Below, one piece after another: positions 1-7,453 of a stretch of DNA of 15,601 bases; positions within the stretch are counted from its first letter, which is position 1, and the number at the start of each line of letters is the position of its first letter. The stretch comes from an uncultured Candidatus Saccharibacteria bacterium. GTDB taxonomy: Bacteria > Patescibacteria > Saccharimonadia > Saccharimonadales > UBA6022. A model generated the notes under the pieces. It saw nothing but the letters and a program-made list of their open reading frames with translations. It searched no databases and was not told the origin of the DNA. Both the position numbers and the translations under genes were made by a program. Location of the stretch: NCBI GenBank assembly GCA_946479115.1, contig CAMLED010000013.1:1-15601 (forward strand), written 5' to 3'.

Positions 1-89
1 ACCATAGCAGCAAAGCCACCTAATGTTCCGACCACCATAACGGCAGCAATGATCCAAATTCCAATTCTGTGACTTTTTGACGTGGCCAT
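1..89 (-). CDS. N-terminus of a membrane-anchored protein (truncated by window edge)
   Basis: Only the first 29 codons are present; the gene runs off the left edge. The start is MATSKSHRIG followed by a hydrophobic stretch (residues about 9-29, rich in I, V, A, G), which looks like an N-terminal signal anchor with a short basic cytoplasmic head. The ATG at 89-87 is preceded by a GGGAG Shine-Dalgarno element (105-101) with an 11-nt gap, and by a good promoter further upstream. This kind of N-terminus occurs in anchored exported enzymes, for example peptidyl-prolyl isomerases of Patescibacteria, but too little is visible to assign a function. Confidence 0.6.
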   Translation of the reverse strand, partial: MATSKSHRIGIWIIAAVMVVGTLGGFAAM

Positions 90-132
90 AACCAGCAAGA
101 CTCCCTATCCTCTATTCCTGTAATTATGTCTC

Positions 133-161
133 ATTATACACGCCAAGCGGACTTGACTCAA
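133..161 (-). promoter_or_regulatory. Sigma70-type promoter for the leftmost minus-strand gene
   Basis: On the minus strand TTGAGT (161-156) is followed after 17 nt by a perfect TATAAT (138-133). The predicted start of transcription is near 126, giving a leader of about 37 nt that holds a GGGAG ribosome-binding site. It is one of the few promoters here that serves a gene with a conventional leader. Confidence 0.65.
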
Positions 162-178
162 ATACATTCCGCTTGTCT

Positions 179-207
179 TTGACTTGCTGACAAGAATGAT
201 CTATAAC
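179..207 (+). promoter_or_regulatory. Sigma70-type promoter for the PH-like membrane protein gene
   Basis: TTGACT (179-184), a 17-nt spacer, then TATAAC (202-207). Only 5 nt (208-212) separate the -10 box from the ATG at 213, so transcription should begin at or within the first codon. The mRNA is either leaderless from 213 or has a leader of about 68 nt to the ATG at 282. The divergent promoter for the leftmost gene lies 18 bp away. Confidence 0.6.
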
Positions 208-212
208 AGCAC

Positions 213-1361
213 ATGGGTTCTGGTATGGCAGCCGCCTACTCTAGAACAGACCTTTTCACCCTTCAAAGAATCGAGTTACATATGTTACGTAATGTATTGC
301 AGCCTATACGTGACTTTGTCGACACATTGTCAACTAAGACGCGTATCTGGGCACTCGTCAGCATAGTGGTATATATTATGCTCCTCGGGGGTTTGATAAA
401 TTTAGCGCCAATATTGTTTTGGCCAAAATTCGGTGCGTTCGTAATCGCAGTAGTCGTAACGATATGCTTTCTGTACGCATGTATATCGCTCCGGCAAGAT
501 AACGATGACCTCTACAGCGAAGACGAACAGCCAACATACAGCACCCAAGCTGTCATTCCCCCCAAGCCAGCAGCGCCACCAAGAGTGATGCTAAAAAATC
601 CATCTTCAGACGAACCACCACCTGCAAATGTTTCGATTGAAATCTCTGCAGAGCCACCACCAAGACGGTTCCTGTCTCGACCCAAGGAGTTTCGCGAGCT
701 GATAAAAGAAGGGGATGTTAACGTACTCGTTATTCATTCATATTCACAGGTTAATCAGGGTCGCTTCAAAAAGAAACTCTGGAGACATGAAACCCGCAAG
801 CTAGAGCTTGACGACAACCCAGATGTGAACATCCGCCTAGCTACAAAGATCCCGATTTCACCTACAGACCGAGAGACTAAAATTTATTGTCTTGACCGTC
901 TACACTGGTGGAGTCATGGTCCAGAACAGTTAGGTATCCTCCTCGGAACCGTAGGTTTAGCTACGCTAATTCTGCTGCTAAGCTCGTCTAGCGACAATTG
1001 GGCCGTAAAGCTGACGATAGTGCTTGTTGTTCTTATCACTGGAGGCATTTGGTACTACATCGTTTGGATAAAGTGGGCGTATAGGTTCCTGATTTTCACA
1101 AATTCAAAGATCAGGTTCCCCTACAGGCCGCCATTCAAACTGCCTCGTAGTGATCCGTCGACAGACCTCAACAAACTGACCGGCGGAATGATCAAGGATT
1201 CAAGCTTCTGGGCTAATATCTTCGGATATGGCGTCATCCGCACTGAAACAGTCGCTACTGTCGTCGACAAATGGCTGTTGGAAGATGTGCGTTTCGTAAG
1301 AAACTATGAAAGAAAGGCTCAGCGCCTCGACCAATTAAGAGAAGATGCGGAACAAAACTAA
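213..1361 (+). CDS. Multi-pass membrane protein with a C-terminal bacterial PH-like (bPH2/DUF304-type) region
   Basis: A 382-residue protein with two hydrophobic hairpins. TM segments lie at about 47-69 and 74-93, then a polar, proline-rich linker (about 94-155, with PPKPAAPP and two EPPP runs), then a soluble region and TM segments at about 241-257 and 265-286. The C-terminal part (about 288-365) has the feel of a bacterial PH domain next to the membrane: a WAYRFLIFTNSKI-type strand, then a FGYGVIRTET strand and a final WLLEDVRF helix. The role is unknown; such proteins sit on the inner face of the membrane. The start is uncertain. ATG 213 is 5 nt from a -10 box and would be leaderless, while ATG 282 (residue 24) would give a 359-residue protein with only a weak GAG motif upstream. 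Its codon use, with frequent ATA, looks less biased than its neighbours'. The gene is convergent with ndh. Confidence 0.7.
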   Translation: MGSGMAAAYSRTDLFTLQRIELHMLRNVLQPIRDFVDTLSTKTRIWALVSIVVYIMLLGGLINLAPILFWPKFGAFVIAVVVTICFLYACISLRQDNDDLYSEDEQPTYSTQAVIPPKPAAPPRVMLKNPSSDEPPPANVSIEISAEPPPRRFLSRPKEFRELIKEGDVNVLVIHSYSQVNQGRFKKKLWRHETRKLELDDNPDVNIRLATKIPISPTDRETKIYCLDRLHWWSHGPEQLGILLGTVGLATLILLLSSSSDNWAVKLTIVLVVLITGGIWYYIVWIKWAYRFLIFTNSKIRFPYRPPFKLPRSDPSTDLNKLTGGMIKDSSFWANIFGYGVIRTETVATVVDKWLLEDVRFVRNYERKAQRLDQLREDAEQN

Positions 1362-1381
1362 CGATCAATTCTGAAGGGTAA

Positions 1382-1429
1382 AACCCGGCAACTCGCCGCT
1401 GTAATATGCGCGAGAAGCCGGGTTCTTTT
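1382..1429. terminator. Hairpin terminator between convergent genes, probably two-way
   Basis: AACCCGGC (1382-1389) pairs with GCCGGGTT (1417-1424). After an AA/AA internal mismatch, CTCGC (1392-1396) pairs with GCGAG (1410-1414) around a 13-nt loop. A TTTT run (1426-1429) follows on the plus strand, and the minus-strand reading ends in GGGTTTTA. It ends the PH-like gene and the pheS-pheT-ndh transcript. Confidence 0.75.
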
Positions 1430-1440
1430 CATTTGTATAA

Positions 1441-2628
1441 TTATTTTTCGTTAGCTGGAGCTGGAACGATGTCGACATTACGTTTATTGCCTGCACGCCA
1501 AACGCCAAGCGCTTGACCAAGTGGCAGTAAGTCCGAATAGCCCATAAAGTCAGCTGCACGGCGCAGCCATGACGCTACCCAACCAGAAAAGCGCAGCTTA
1601 TGCCACTCAAAGATAGCCCAATGTTCACCAACAGGCACAACAACCGGTGGTTGGACGGCCTTATACGTAACCAATTCTTGCTTCGCGTTTACTCGTTTTA
1701 AATGTGCCGCTACAAACAAAGCATCGTGTAAGGCCGTTTGTGCGAGTCCCGTAAACGGTGTTGCCGCGTTGTCACCAATAACATATACATCATTACCTAC
1801 TGACATGTACTGATCGACGACGATACGGCCGTTCTGCGCTAGTTCAAAATGGTTTGCGTTAGCTTTGTAGAACGGATGATTCGCAACACCAGACGTCCAG
1901 ACAACTGTATCGCTCACCATAGATTCACCACTCACCGTTAGCAGATCTTCGATGGCTGATTCAACTTTTTTATCAGTATAAATCTTGACGCCAAGTCGCT
2001 TTAATCGACGTGCAACACGAGCACTTGATTGCTCACTCATACGAGGCAATACTCGCGGTGAAGCCTCAACAAGAGAGATGTGTATTTTAGATTGTCGCTG
2101 GCCAAGACGCTTGCTCAATGTCTTTAGATACGATCCAAGAGCAGCTGATAGTTCGACACCCGTTGGACCAGCACCAATTACAATGTAGTGTTTATCAACA
2201 CCGTGACCTTCAATAACGTCTGTGTAGATATGCTGTTTCAACTGCTCAATTTCTGCTGCTGATTTCACGCCAAATGTATGTGTATCAAGCCCATCGATGC
2301 CAAAATATGTCGTAACTGTACCGAGTGCCAAAATACATGTTTCATATACGTATTTTGACCCCTTGGCGCTTGTTAATGTTTTTGTCGCAGGATCAATCGT
2401 TTCAATCGTATCAAGCACGACAGTGACATTGTTCTTGCCGGCAAAAATTGTTTGCAATGGAACCCATGATTCTAAATGACTATGTCCAGTGGCAGCGCCA
2501 TAGAGCGCTGGATAATATTGAAAATCAGGCTTATCCGTAATGAGCGTAATTTGCGTTGTAGCATCCTTCGCCAGTTCAAGTGCAGTCTTTACTCCACCAA
2601 ATCCACCACCGACAATTGTTATATTCAT
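1441..2628 (-). CDS. ndh: Type II NADH dehydrogenase (NDH-2), FAD-dependent
   Basis: A 395-residue single-subunit flavoenzyme expected to pass electrons from NADH to membrane quinone without pumping protons. The first Rossmann fold at the N-terminus has the FAD motif IVGGGFGG (5-12). A second dinucleotide fold, VIGAGPTGVE (150-159), would bind NADH. VYVIGDNA (281-288) is the usual FAD-contacting GD motif, and LAQTA (295-299) corresponds to the AQ-type quinone-site segment. The C-terminal 40 residues (about 345-380) are amphipathic with Trp and Arg, typical of the monotopic membrane anchor. An AAGGAAGAG ribosome-binding site precedes the ATG, which lies 38 nt after pheT, so it is probably read with pheST. 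A membrane sulfide:quinone reductase is the main alternative, but the catalytic Cys pattern is absent. With the cyo genes nearby it would supply quinol to the bo3 oxidase. Confidence 0.88.
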   Translation of the reverse strand: MNITIVGGGFGGVKTALELAKDATTQITLITDKPDFQYYPALYGAATGHSHLESWVPLQTIFAGKNNVTVVLDTIETIDPATKTLTSAKGSKYVYETCILALGTVTTYFGIDGLDTHTFGVKSAAEIEQLKQHIYTDVIEGHGVDKHYIVIGAGPTGVELSAALGSYLKTLSKRLGQRQSKIHISLVEASPRVLPRMSEQSSARVARRLKRLGVKIYTDKKVESAIEDLLTVSGESMVSDTVVWTSGVANHPFYKANANHFELAQNGRIVVDQYMSVGNDVYVIGDNAATPFTGLAQTALHDALFVAAHLKRVNAKQELVTYKAVQPPVVVPVGEHWAIFEWHKLRFSGWVASWLRRAADFMGYSDLLPLGQALGVWRAGNKRNVDIVPAPANEK

Positions 2629-2666
2629 GAATCTCTTCCTTTTTGTTTTATGTGCAATGTTACTGT

Positions 2667-5153
2667 TTATACAATCGTTGCGCTCAGCTCACGCGTAGCC
2701 GCTTGACTTACTTGCTCTATAATAGCAGTTACTTCATCTCCAGCAAGTGTTCGATCGTGCGCAGTTAATTTAATACGTAATGTTATGTTCTTGGTATCAC
2801 TGTTGTCGGCCTGATAAATATCAATCGGTGACACAGTAGTCTCAAGTGCAACAGTATCAAGTACGTGCTCGACACAGCCTAACAGCTGACCATAATCAAC
2901 ATCGTTGCTTACCTGGAAACAAACATCACGTTCCGATCCAGGATATCGGCTTAATGGAGCGTAGTTGCTCGTGACAGCAGAAACTGCTCCGTATAGCGCC
3001 TGGGTCTTAATTTCAAAACCGGCACTGTATTGCGGTAGCTTAAACCCGCGAGTGACAGATTTTTTGTATTCCCCTACGACGCCAAGAATATTTCCAGTCT
3101 TTTTATCATATATAGCGGCCGAACGACGAGGTTCGAATGGAGCCGTTACTACCGCGTCAACCGAAGAATCAATCATACGGTATTCTACTTCAATACCTAG
3201 TGTCGAGACGAGATAATCCAATGTACGTTTCGCTTCATAATATGCACTGCCGATCGCAGGTTTTCGGCTTGCAGTGACATACCCTAGCATGTCAACTTCA
3301 ACAGGTACATTTTCATCAGTTAGCCCATACTGCTTTGGATGCACCTTGTTCATTTCGAATAATGCGAAATGATCATATCCTTGTTTGCTGTTTGGGTGAA
3401 TCAATCCCAGCAAACTTGGTGTCAACGACTGACGGTAATATTGAAGATCAGGACTAATACTATTTGTAATACGATATGAGTTCGCAGCGTCTTGACCAGC
3501 CTTTTCAAGAATATTGCCATGAATAAAGCTGTATGTCAGTACTTCGTTCGCACCAGCTCGTACGAGCGTGCTTCGAACCTTAGCGCGTAATGTATCGAAA
3601 TCAGATGGTCGTACAGCCGTGAAATCACGATGCGCAAGTGTTGGCGTAATCGCATCGTACGAGTTGATACGACCAATCTCTTCGATCAAATCTTCGGCAA
3701 TGTGAATATCTGCACGCCAATATGGTGCGGTTACGCGCAGTGCTTGATCTTCGATATTTACATCAAATTCAACGTTTCGTAATGTCTGTGCCATATGCTC
3801 TGCGGTCTCGTTTGTACCTAAGACAGCGTTCACTCTTTCTGTAGGCAAGACCAAACCAAGCGGAGAGGATTGTTTTGGATAATCTTCAGACACATCACTT
3901 ACACGTTTCGCACCTGCCCACTCGCCCATTAACTGAATAGCCATAGCCAGCACAGGTGCGGCTAGTTCCGCTGGCTGGCCTTTTGTGAAACGCGTAATAG
4001 CTTCACTAAAAATACCATGGCGCATCTGGGTTGCACGTAGGCTATATAAATCAAATGTGGCGGCTTCGATCATAATATTTTTGGTATGTTCATCAACTAC
4101 TGTATTTGCACCGCCCATTGCACCAGCAAGGCCAATTGCTGTTTCGCCGGCGGCAACAACGATATCTTCAGTTGATAGTTCAATCGTACGACCATCAAGT
4201 AGCTCAAGCATTTCGCCTTCACGACCACTACGCACATGAATTCTCGCTTCATTATCGAGCGCTAAAATCTTATCATAGTCATAAATACCCATTGGCTGAC
4301 CTGTGAGCATCATCAGGTAATTAGTCGCATCAACCAATGCGTTAATTGGACGCATACCGATACGTGCTAAATAAGTTTGAATATGCAATGGTGATTGAGC
4401 TGAGCCATCCGCCTCGCCCAAAACAACTGCTTGAAAACGAGCCGACAAACGGGCGTTATCAATGGTTACTTTTGGAGTGATAGCATCAGCAAATTTTTCG
4501 CCGTATTCTGGTGCAAATTGTTTTAACCATTCAGGTGTACTAAAAGCCTGGCCCTGGATAGCCGCAACCTCGCGTGCGAAGCCAATAATCCCAAATGTAT
4601 CCGGACGATGTGTTAGTGATTTGTTTTCGATATCAAGCAAATGGTCATTCAGCTCATACGTATCTGCGAATGATGCACCTGGTGTAGCGTTAGCATCAAT
4701 TTCAAGAATACCTTCATGATCTTCAAATAGATCAAGTTCTTTAGCACTAGCCAACATACCGTTACTCATATGACCGCGTAGTTTACGTGCACCAAGAACG
4801 AATGGTTCATCATCGCTAAATGTTTCTGGTACAACTGCTTCCAGTGGTAGCCATGCCACCATCAATCCTTCGCGAACATTTGGTGCACCACAAACAACTT
4901 GAACATACCCATTTTCGTCACGCTCTACATTTTGTCGCGCGCCGCCATCGTCAATCATGCAGATATGCAAATGATCAGAATCAGGCATATCAATACATGA
5001 AACAACTCGGGCGATAATTACGTCTTTGTACTTTGTGCCCAGATCAATTACTTCTTCAATTTCAACCAAACGCTCACCGATCAATGTCGATAATTGGTCG
5101 ATCGGCATATTGACGTCTGTGAATTTTTTAAGCCAATTTACTGAAATAATCAT
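2667..5153 (-). CDS. pheT: Phenylalanyl-tRNA synthetase beta subunit
   Basis: An 828-residue PheT, slightly longer than the usual 790-810. It is the large subunit of the (alpha-beta)2 enzyme that charges tRNA-Phe and edits mischarged Tyr. After a short N-terminal helix there is an OB-fold tRNA-binding (EMAP-like) domain at about 42-163, with VVCGAPNVREG (86-96) and LRGHMSNGMLAS (125-136). The B3/B4 editing and B5 domains follow, then the catalytic-like core. The ferredoxin-fold anticodon-binding domain (about 733-828) starts at RYPGSERD. Its ATG overlaps the pheS stop by 4 nt (ATGA), a sign of translational coupling and equal dosage. ndh follows 38 nt downstream. Confidence 0.97.
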   Translation of the reverse strand: MIISVNWLKKFTDVNMPIDQLSTLIGERLVEIEEVIDLGTKYKDVIIARVVSCIDMPDSDHLHICMIDDGGARQNVERDENGYVQVVCGAPNVREGLMVAWLPLEAVVPETFSDDEPFVLGARKLRGHMSNGMLASAKELDLFEDHEGILEIDANATPGASFADTYELNDHLLDIENKSLTHRPDTFGIIGFAREVAAIQGQAFSTPEWLKQFAPEYGEKFADAITPKVTIDNARLSARFQAVVLGEADGSAQSPLHIQTYLARIGMRPINALVDATNYLMMLTGQPMGIYDYDKILALDNEARIHVRSGREGEMLELLDGRTIELSTEDIVVAAGETAIGLAGAMGGANTVVDEHTKNIMIEAATFDLYSLRATQMRHGIFSEAITRFTKGQPAELAAPVLAMAIQLMGEWAGAKRVSDVSEDYPKQSSPLGLVLPTERVNAVLGTNETAEHMAQTLRNVEFDVNIEDQALRVTAPYWRADIHIAEDLIEEIGRINSYDAITPTLAHRDFTAVRPSDFDTLRAKVRSTLVRAGANEVLTYSFIHGNILEKAGQDAANSYRITNSISPDLQYYRQSLTPSLLGLIHPNSKQGYDHFALFEMNKVHPKQYGLTDENVPVEVDMLGYVTASRKPAIGSAYYEAKRTLDYLVSTLGIEVEYRMIDSSVDAVVTAPFEPRRSAAIYDKKTGNILGVVGEYKKSVTRGFKLPQYSAGFEIKTQALYGAVSAVTSNYAPLSRYPGSERDVCFQVSNDVDYGQLLGCVEHVLDTVALETTVSPIDIYQADNSDTKNITLRIKLTAHDRTLAGDEVTAIIEQVSQAATRELSATIV

Positions 5154-6160
5154 GATGCGAACTTCCTCAAGAATTGTAATTTACCAGATTCGAAATAACG
5201 TAAATCTTCGATACCGTATTTCAGCATTACGAGGCGCTCAATACCACCACCCCATGCAAAACCGCGATACTTTTCTGGGTCGATATCAGCAGCCCGTAGA
5301 ACGTTTGGATGAATCATGCCACAACCAAGCATCTCAAGCCAATCACCAGGTTTACCACCCAAGCTAGCTGGTTTTTCAATCGCAAATTCCAAACCAGGCT
5401 CAACGAACGGAAAGTATGCTGGTTGGGTTTTAATTTTAAGTTTTTGGCCGTAATAGACTTCAAAGAAACTACGCAACGTTCCAAGCATTTGACCGAGTGT
5501 CGCATCGTCACTCACGAACACTCCTTCGCACTGGTAAAACGTATGTTCATGTGTCGCATCGACATCCTCATTACGGAAAACACGACCGTAGCTCACTGCC
5601 GCAATTTGACCGCCTGCTTCTAGCTTGGCTTTACCAGCTTTTAAAATACGATTTTGCATCGTACTAGTATGAGCTGGTGGAATAAAACCTTCTTCGGTTC
5701 GGAATGTATCATAGCCATCACGTGCCGGGTGATTTTCGGGAAAGTTCAGTGCACCAAACATGTGATGATCGTCGTCAATTTGACGTGATTCGATTGCTTC
5801 AAATCCCATGCGCGTAAAAATATCGATGACATTTTCAAGTTCTTTCGTCAGAGGATGCTGAGTGCCATTTTCTGTTGGCAAAAGATTTGGCAACTGTGCA
5901 TTTACATCCCAAGGCGCAGTAATATCAAGTGGCTGAATAGTGCTATCTTCAAGCTCTGATTCACGTACTGCAACAGCGGCTTCGAGCGCAACTTTCAGCT
6001 CATTGACTGACTTACCGTATGTACCACGTTCACTTGGATCAAGCGTCGGAATAACTGTATATAATTGTTTGATTTCGTCCGCCTTTAAAACGTCGCGCGG
6101 TTCTGTAGATTGGGCAATACGTGATAATAGCTGATCACGCAGTTCATTCATGTTTGTCAT
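5150..6160 (-). CDS. pheS: Phenylalanyl-tRNA synthetase alpha subunit
   Basis: A 336-residue catalytic subunit of PheRS, a class II aminoacyl-tRNA synthetase. The N-terminal coiled-coil region that contacts tRNA (about 1-75) is followed by the class II core. HPLTKELENVIDIFTRMGF (102-120) is motif 1, GRVFRNEDVDATHEHTF (192-208) is motif 2, and FAWGGGIERLVMLKYGI (301-317) is motif 3. ATG 6160 has no Shine-Dalgarno sequence. A TATACT -10 box ends 10 nt before it, and an overlapping TATAAA ends 5 nt before it, so the mRNA is probably leaderless or nearly so. A second in-frame ATG lies three codons in (6151-6149). Because the leader is so short, a T-box or peptide attenuator of the usual kind for this operon is excluded. 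Confidence 0.97.
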   Translation of the reverse strand: MTNMNELRDQLLSRIAQSTEPRDVLKADEIKQLYTVIPTLDPSERGTYGKSVNELKVALEAAVAVRESELEDSTIQPLDITAPWDVNAQLPNLLPTENGTQHPLTKELENVIDIFTRMGFEAIESRQIDDDHHMFGALNFPENHPARDGYDTFRTEEGFIPPAHTSTMQNRILKAGKAKLEAGGQIAAVSYGRVFRNEDVDATHEHTFYQCEGVFVSDDATLGQMLGTLRSFFEVYYGQKLKIKTQPAYFPFVEPGLEFAIEKPASLGGKPGDWLEMLGCGMIHPNVLRAADIDPEKYRGFAWGGGIERLVMLKYGIEDLRYFESGKLQFLRKFAS

Positions 6161-6214
6161 AACTGTTTATAGTATACGCTAACCTCTCGTGAAAAATCGA
6201 GAAAATAACTGTTT
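6160..6214. repeat. Direct 9-bp repeats flanking the pheS promoter, with a small inverted repeat between
   Basis: TAACTGTTT occurs at 6160-6168 and again at 6206-6214. Between them TCTCG (6185-6189) and CGAGA (6198-6202) form a 5-bp inverted repeat with an 8-nt loop. In the pheS direction one copy (AAACAGTTA) ends in the A of the start codon and the other lies just after the stop of the upstream small gene. The hairpin has no T-tract, so it is a poor terminator. Confidence 0.45.
6171..6176 (-). promoter_or_regulatory. -10 box of the pheS promoter
   Basis: TATACT on the minus strand (6176-6171), with an overlapping TATAAA (6171-6166). No convincing -35 hexamer lies at 16-18 nt. The nearness to the pheS ATG predicts a leader of 0-4 nt. 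Confidence 0.45.
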
Positions 6215-6448
6215 TTATTGCAAGAGTAGTACAAAAGTTGCAACAGCAACAGCCACAATTAACAGAATCCAAACCCAGGCATGTTTTGATGTTCCTGTTG
6301 TGTTCTGAACAAACGTCGAATCATCTACACCATCCGGTAATGGCTGGTTTTCAAGTTCCGCGCGTTTACGCGCCTTCTCAGTTAATTCGGCCGCTAGGCG
6401 TCGCTGCAACTCGCTACGGTTATCGTCTTGTCGAATAAATAATCCCAT
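6215..6448 (-). CDS. Small tail-anchored protein of unknown function
   Basis: A 77-residue protein starting MGLFIRQDDNRSELQ. The N-terminal half is highly charged and helical (about 8-35, ELQRRLAAELTEKARKRAEL). A short linker leads to one hydrophobic C-terminal helix (about 57-76, WVWILLIVAVAVATFVLLL) with almost nothing beyond it, so it is probably tail-anchored with the charged part in the cytoplasm. The frame stays open back to a GTG at 6511, but that would run through this gene's own promoter. ATG 6448 lies exactly 6 nt after a TACAAT box and should be leaderless. It is divergent from the aquaporin gene and upstream of pheS. I do not recognise a named family. Confidence 0.7.
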   Translation of the reverse strand: MGLFIRQDDNRSELQRRLAAELTEKARKRAELENQPLPDGVDDSTFVQNTTGTSKHAWVWILLIVAVAVATFVLLLQ

Positions 6449-6454
6449 AGCCTC

Positions 6455-6463
6455 ATTGTACCA
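6455..6463 (-). promoter_or_regulatory. Extended -10 promoter placing +1 at the ATG of the small tail-anchored protein
   Basis: TGG-TACAAT (6463-6455, minus strand) is followed by GAGGCT and then ATG at 6448. The 6-nt gap puts the expected transcription start on the first base of the codon. Confidence 0.55.
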
Positions 6464-6487
6464 CTTGTGTTTACACTCAGAAATATA

Positions 6488-6522
6488 TGCTATACTACCC
6501 TCATATTTCACTTAAAGGAGGA
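6488..6522 (+). promoter_or_regulatory. Extended -10 promoter and strong ribosome-binding site of the aquaporin-family gene
   Basis: TGC-TATACT (6488-6496) is an extended -10 box; TTTACA (6470-6475) is a possible -35 element at a short 15-nt spacing. The predicted start is near 6503. The leader carries AAAGGAGGA (6514-6522), a near-perfect Shine-Dalgarno sequence 5 nt from the ATG. It is the strongest ribosome-binding site in the window. Confidence 0.65.
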
Positions 6523-6527
6523 ATTAC

Positions 6528-7382
6528 ATGGCTACCAAAAAAGTTGCTTCAACTAAAAAGAAGCCAGCTGCTAAAAAACCAGCTGCTTCGAAGCAAACCA
6601 CTACTAAAGTAACAACCCTTAAAGCTGTTGAGTCACGACCAGTTGCACGAACTGCTGCTGCATCTGCTACACAAGGCCGACGATTCGGTCTAATGAATAC
6701 GCCGCTAACTGCTGCATTGGCTGCTGAATTTGTCGGTACCTTTGTATTTGCTGCTGTGCTTATCGCAGGCCAGGGTCAACCTATCCTTGCTCTATTTGCA
6801 CTCGTTGGTATCGTCCTTATGGTCGGTACATTCTCAGGTGGTTACGTTAACCCTGCACTCGTTATTGGTGCATGGGTAACCAAGCGCATGAGTGGCGTTC
6901 GCGCAATTGCATACGTCGTTGCCCAAGTTCTTGGTGCAATGCTTGCACTCGTTGTTCTTAACGCCTTCGTATCAGGTGTTGGCGCACAACCAACCGATGC
7001 TTACAGTGCCGCTCCATCACTCTTCAAGGCTGCAGCGCTTCCTGAAAACAAGCAATGGTACATCTTCCTTGCGGAATTTGTTGGTACATTGATCTTTGCA
7101 CACGCTGTTGCTGGTGCAATGCGCGAAAAAGTAGAACGTACTGCAAAAGCCTTTACTGTCGGTCTTGGTGTATTCCTTGGTTTGATGGTTGCTGGTTCAA
7201 TTGCTGCATTCTTCAGCGCAAATGCAATCCTTAACCCTGCGGTTGCTATTAGCCTTCAGGCAATCAACTTCGAGTCTGTATGGCCAGTAGTTGTATACGT
7301 TTTGGCTCCAGTTCTTGGTGCAGTTGCAGGCTTTGGCTTGTACAGCCTTATGGCTAACGCACAAGACGACGTTCGTAAATAA
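6528..7382 (+). CDS. Aquaporin/MIP-family channel with a Lys/Ala-rich N-terminal tail
   Basis: A 284-residue major intrinsic protein. The two MIP half-repeats are visible: each begins with AEFVGT (66-71 and 182-187), and each carries one NPA loop (NPA 108-110 in GGYVNPALVIG; NPA 236-238 in ILNPAVAIS). Six hydrophobic helices and two half-helices fit between 58 and 275. Residues 1-53 are a positively charged tail with ten Lys, including KKKPAAKKPAASK, resembling histone H1-like tails; MIP N-termini face the cytoplasm. The residue after the second NPA is Val239 where most aquaporins and glycerol facilitators have the selectivity-filter Arg, and the usual H of the first loop (SGxHxNPA) is Tyr. 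The substrate is therefore uncertain. The strong ribosome-binding site and uniform codon choice suggest high expression. A strong terminator follows. Confidence 0.87.
   Translation: MATKKVASTKKKPAAKKPAASKQTTTKVTTLKAVESRPVARTAAASATQGRRFGLMNTPLTAALAAEFVGTFVFAAVLIAGQGQPILALFALVGIVLMVGTFSGGYVNPALVIGAWVTKRMSGVRAIAYVVAQVLGAMLALVVLNAFVSGVGAQPTDAYSAAPSLFKAAALPENKQWYIFLAEFVGTLIFAHAVAGAMREKVERTAKAFTVGLGVFLGLMVAGSIAAFFSANAILNPAVAISLQAINFESVWPVVVYVLAPVLGAVAGFGLYSLMANAQDDVRK
6561..6590 (+). repeat. Two 15-bp tandem repeats coding the Lys/Ala tail
   Basis: AAGCCAGCTGCTAAA (6561-6575) is followed by AAACCAGCTGCTTCG (6576-6590). Bases 4-12 are identical, so the tail may grow or shrink by repeat slippage. 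The units encode KPAAK and KPAAS. Confidence 0.6.
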
Positions 7383-7398
7383 AACATACGCGTCACAT

Positions 7399-7432
7399 AA
7401 AAACCCTCGCTCGTAATTGAGCGAGGGTTTTT
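7399..7432. terminator. Perfect two-way intrinsic terminator
   Basis: A 14-bp arm of AAAAACCCTCGCTC (7399-7412) pairs with its exact complement (7419-7432) around the 6-nt loop GTAATT. The GC-rich core is flanked by A and T tracts on both sides, so it works for either strand. It separates the convergent aquaporin and rmuC genes. Confidence 0.93.
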
Positions 7433-7453
7433 AAATTGGACATAGGGTTACTT

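Noticed and set aside
1365..1559. 64-codon minus-strand frame overlapping the 3' end of ndh
   Set aside because: It runs through the terminator hairpin and has no ribosome-binding site.
5309..5623. Overlapping plus- and minus-strand frames inside pheS
   Set aside because: The pheS frame carries the class II synthetase motifs here; the others have no start signal or recognisable domain.
6161..6214. T-box or attenuator controlling pheS
   Set aside because: Only about 10 nt separate the -10 box from the ATG, leaving no room for a structured leader; the small inverted repeat lies upstream of the promoter and has no T-tract.
6449..6511. Upstream extension of the tail-anchored protein to a GTG at 6511
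   Set aside because: The extension covers both divergent -10 boxes and has no start signal, while ATG 6448 fits the N6 spacing seen at other genes.
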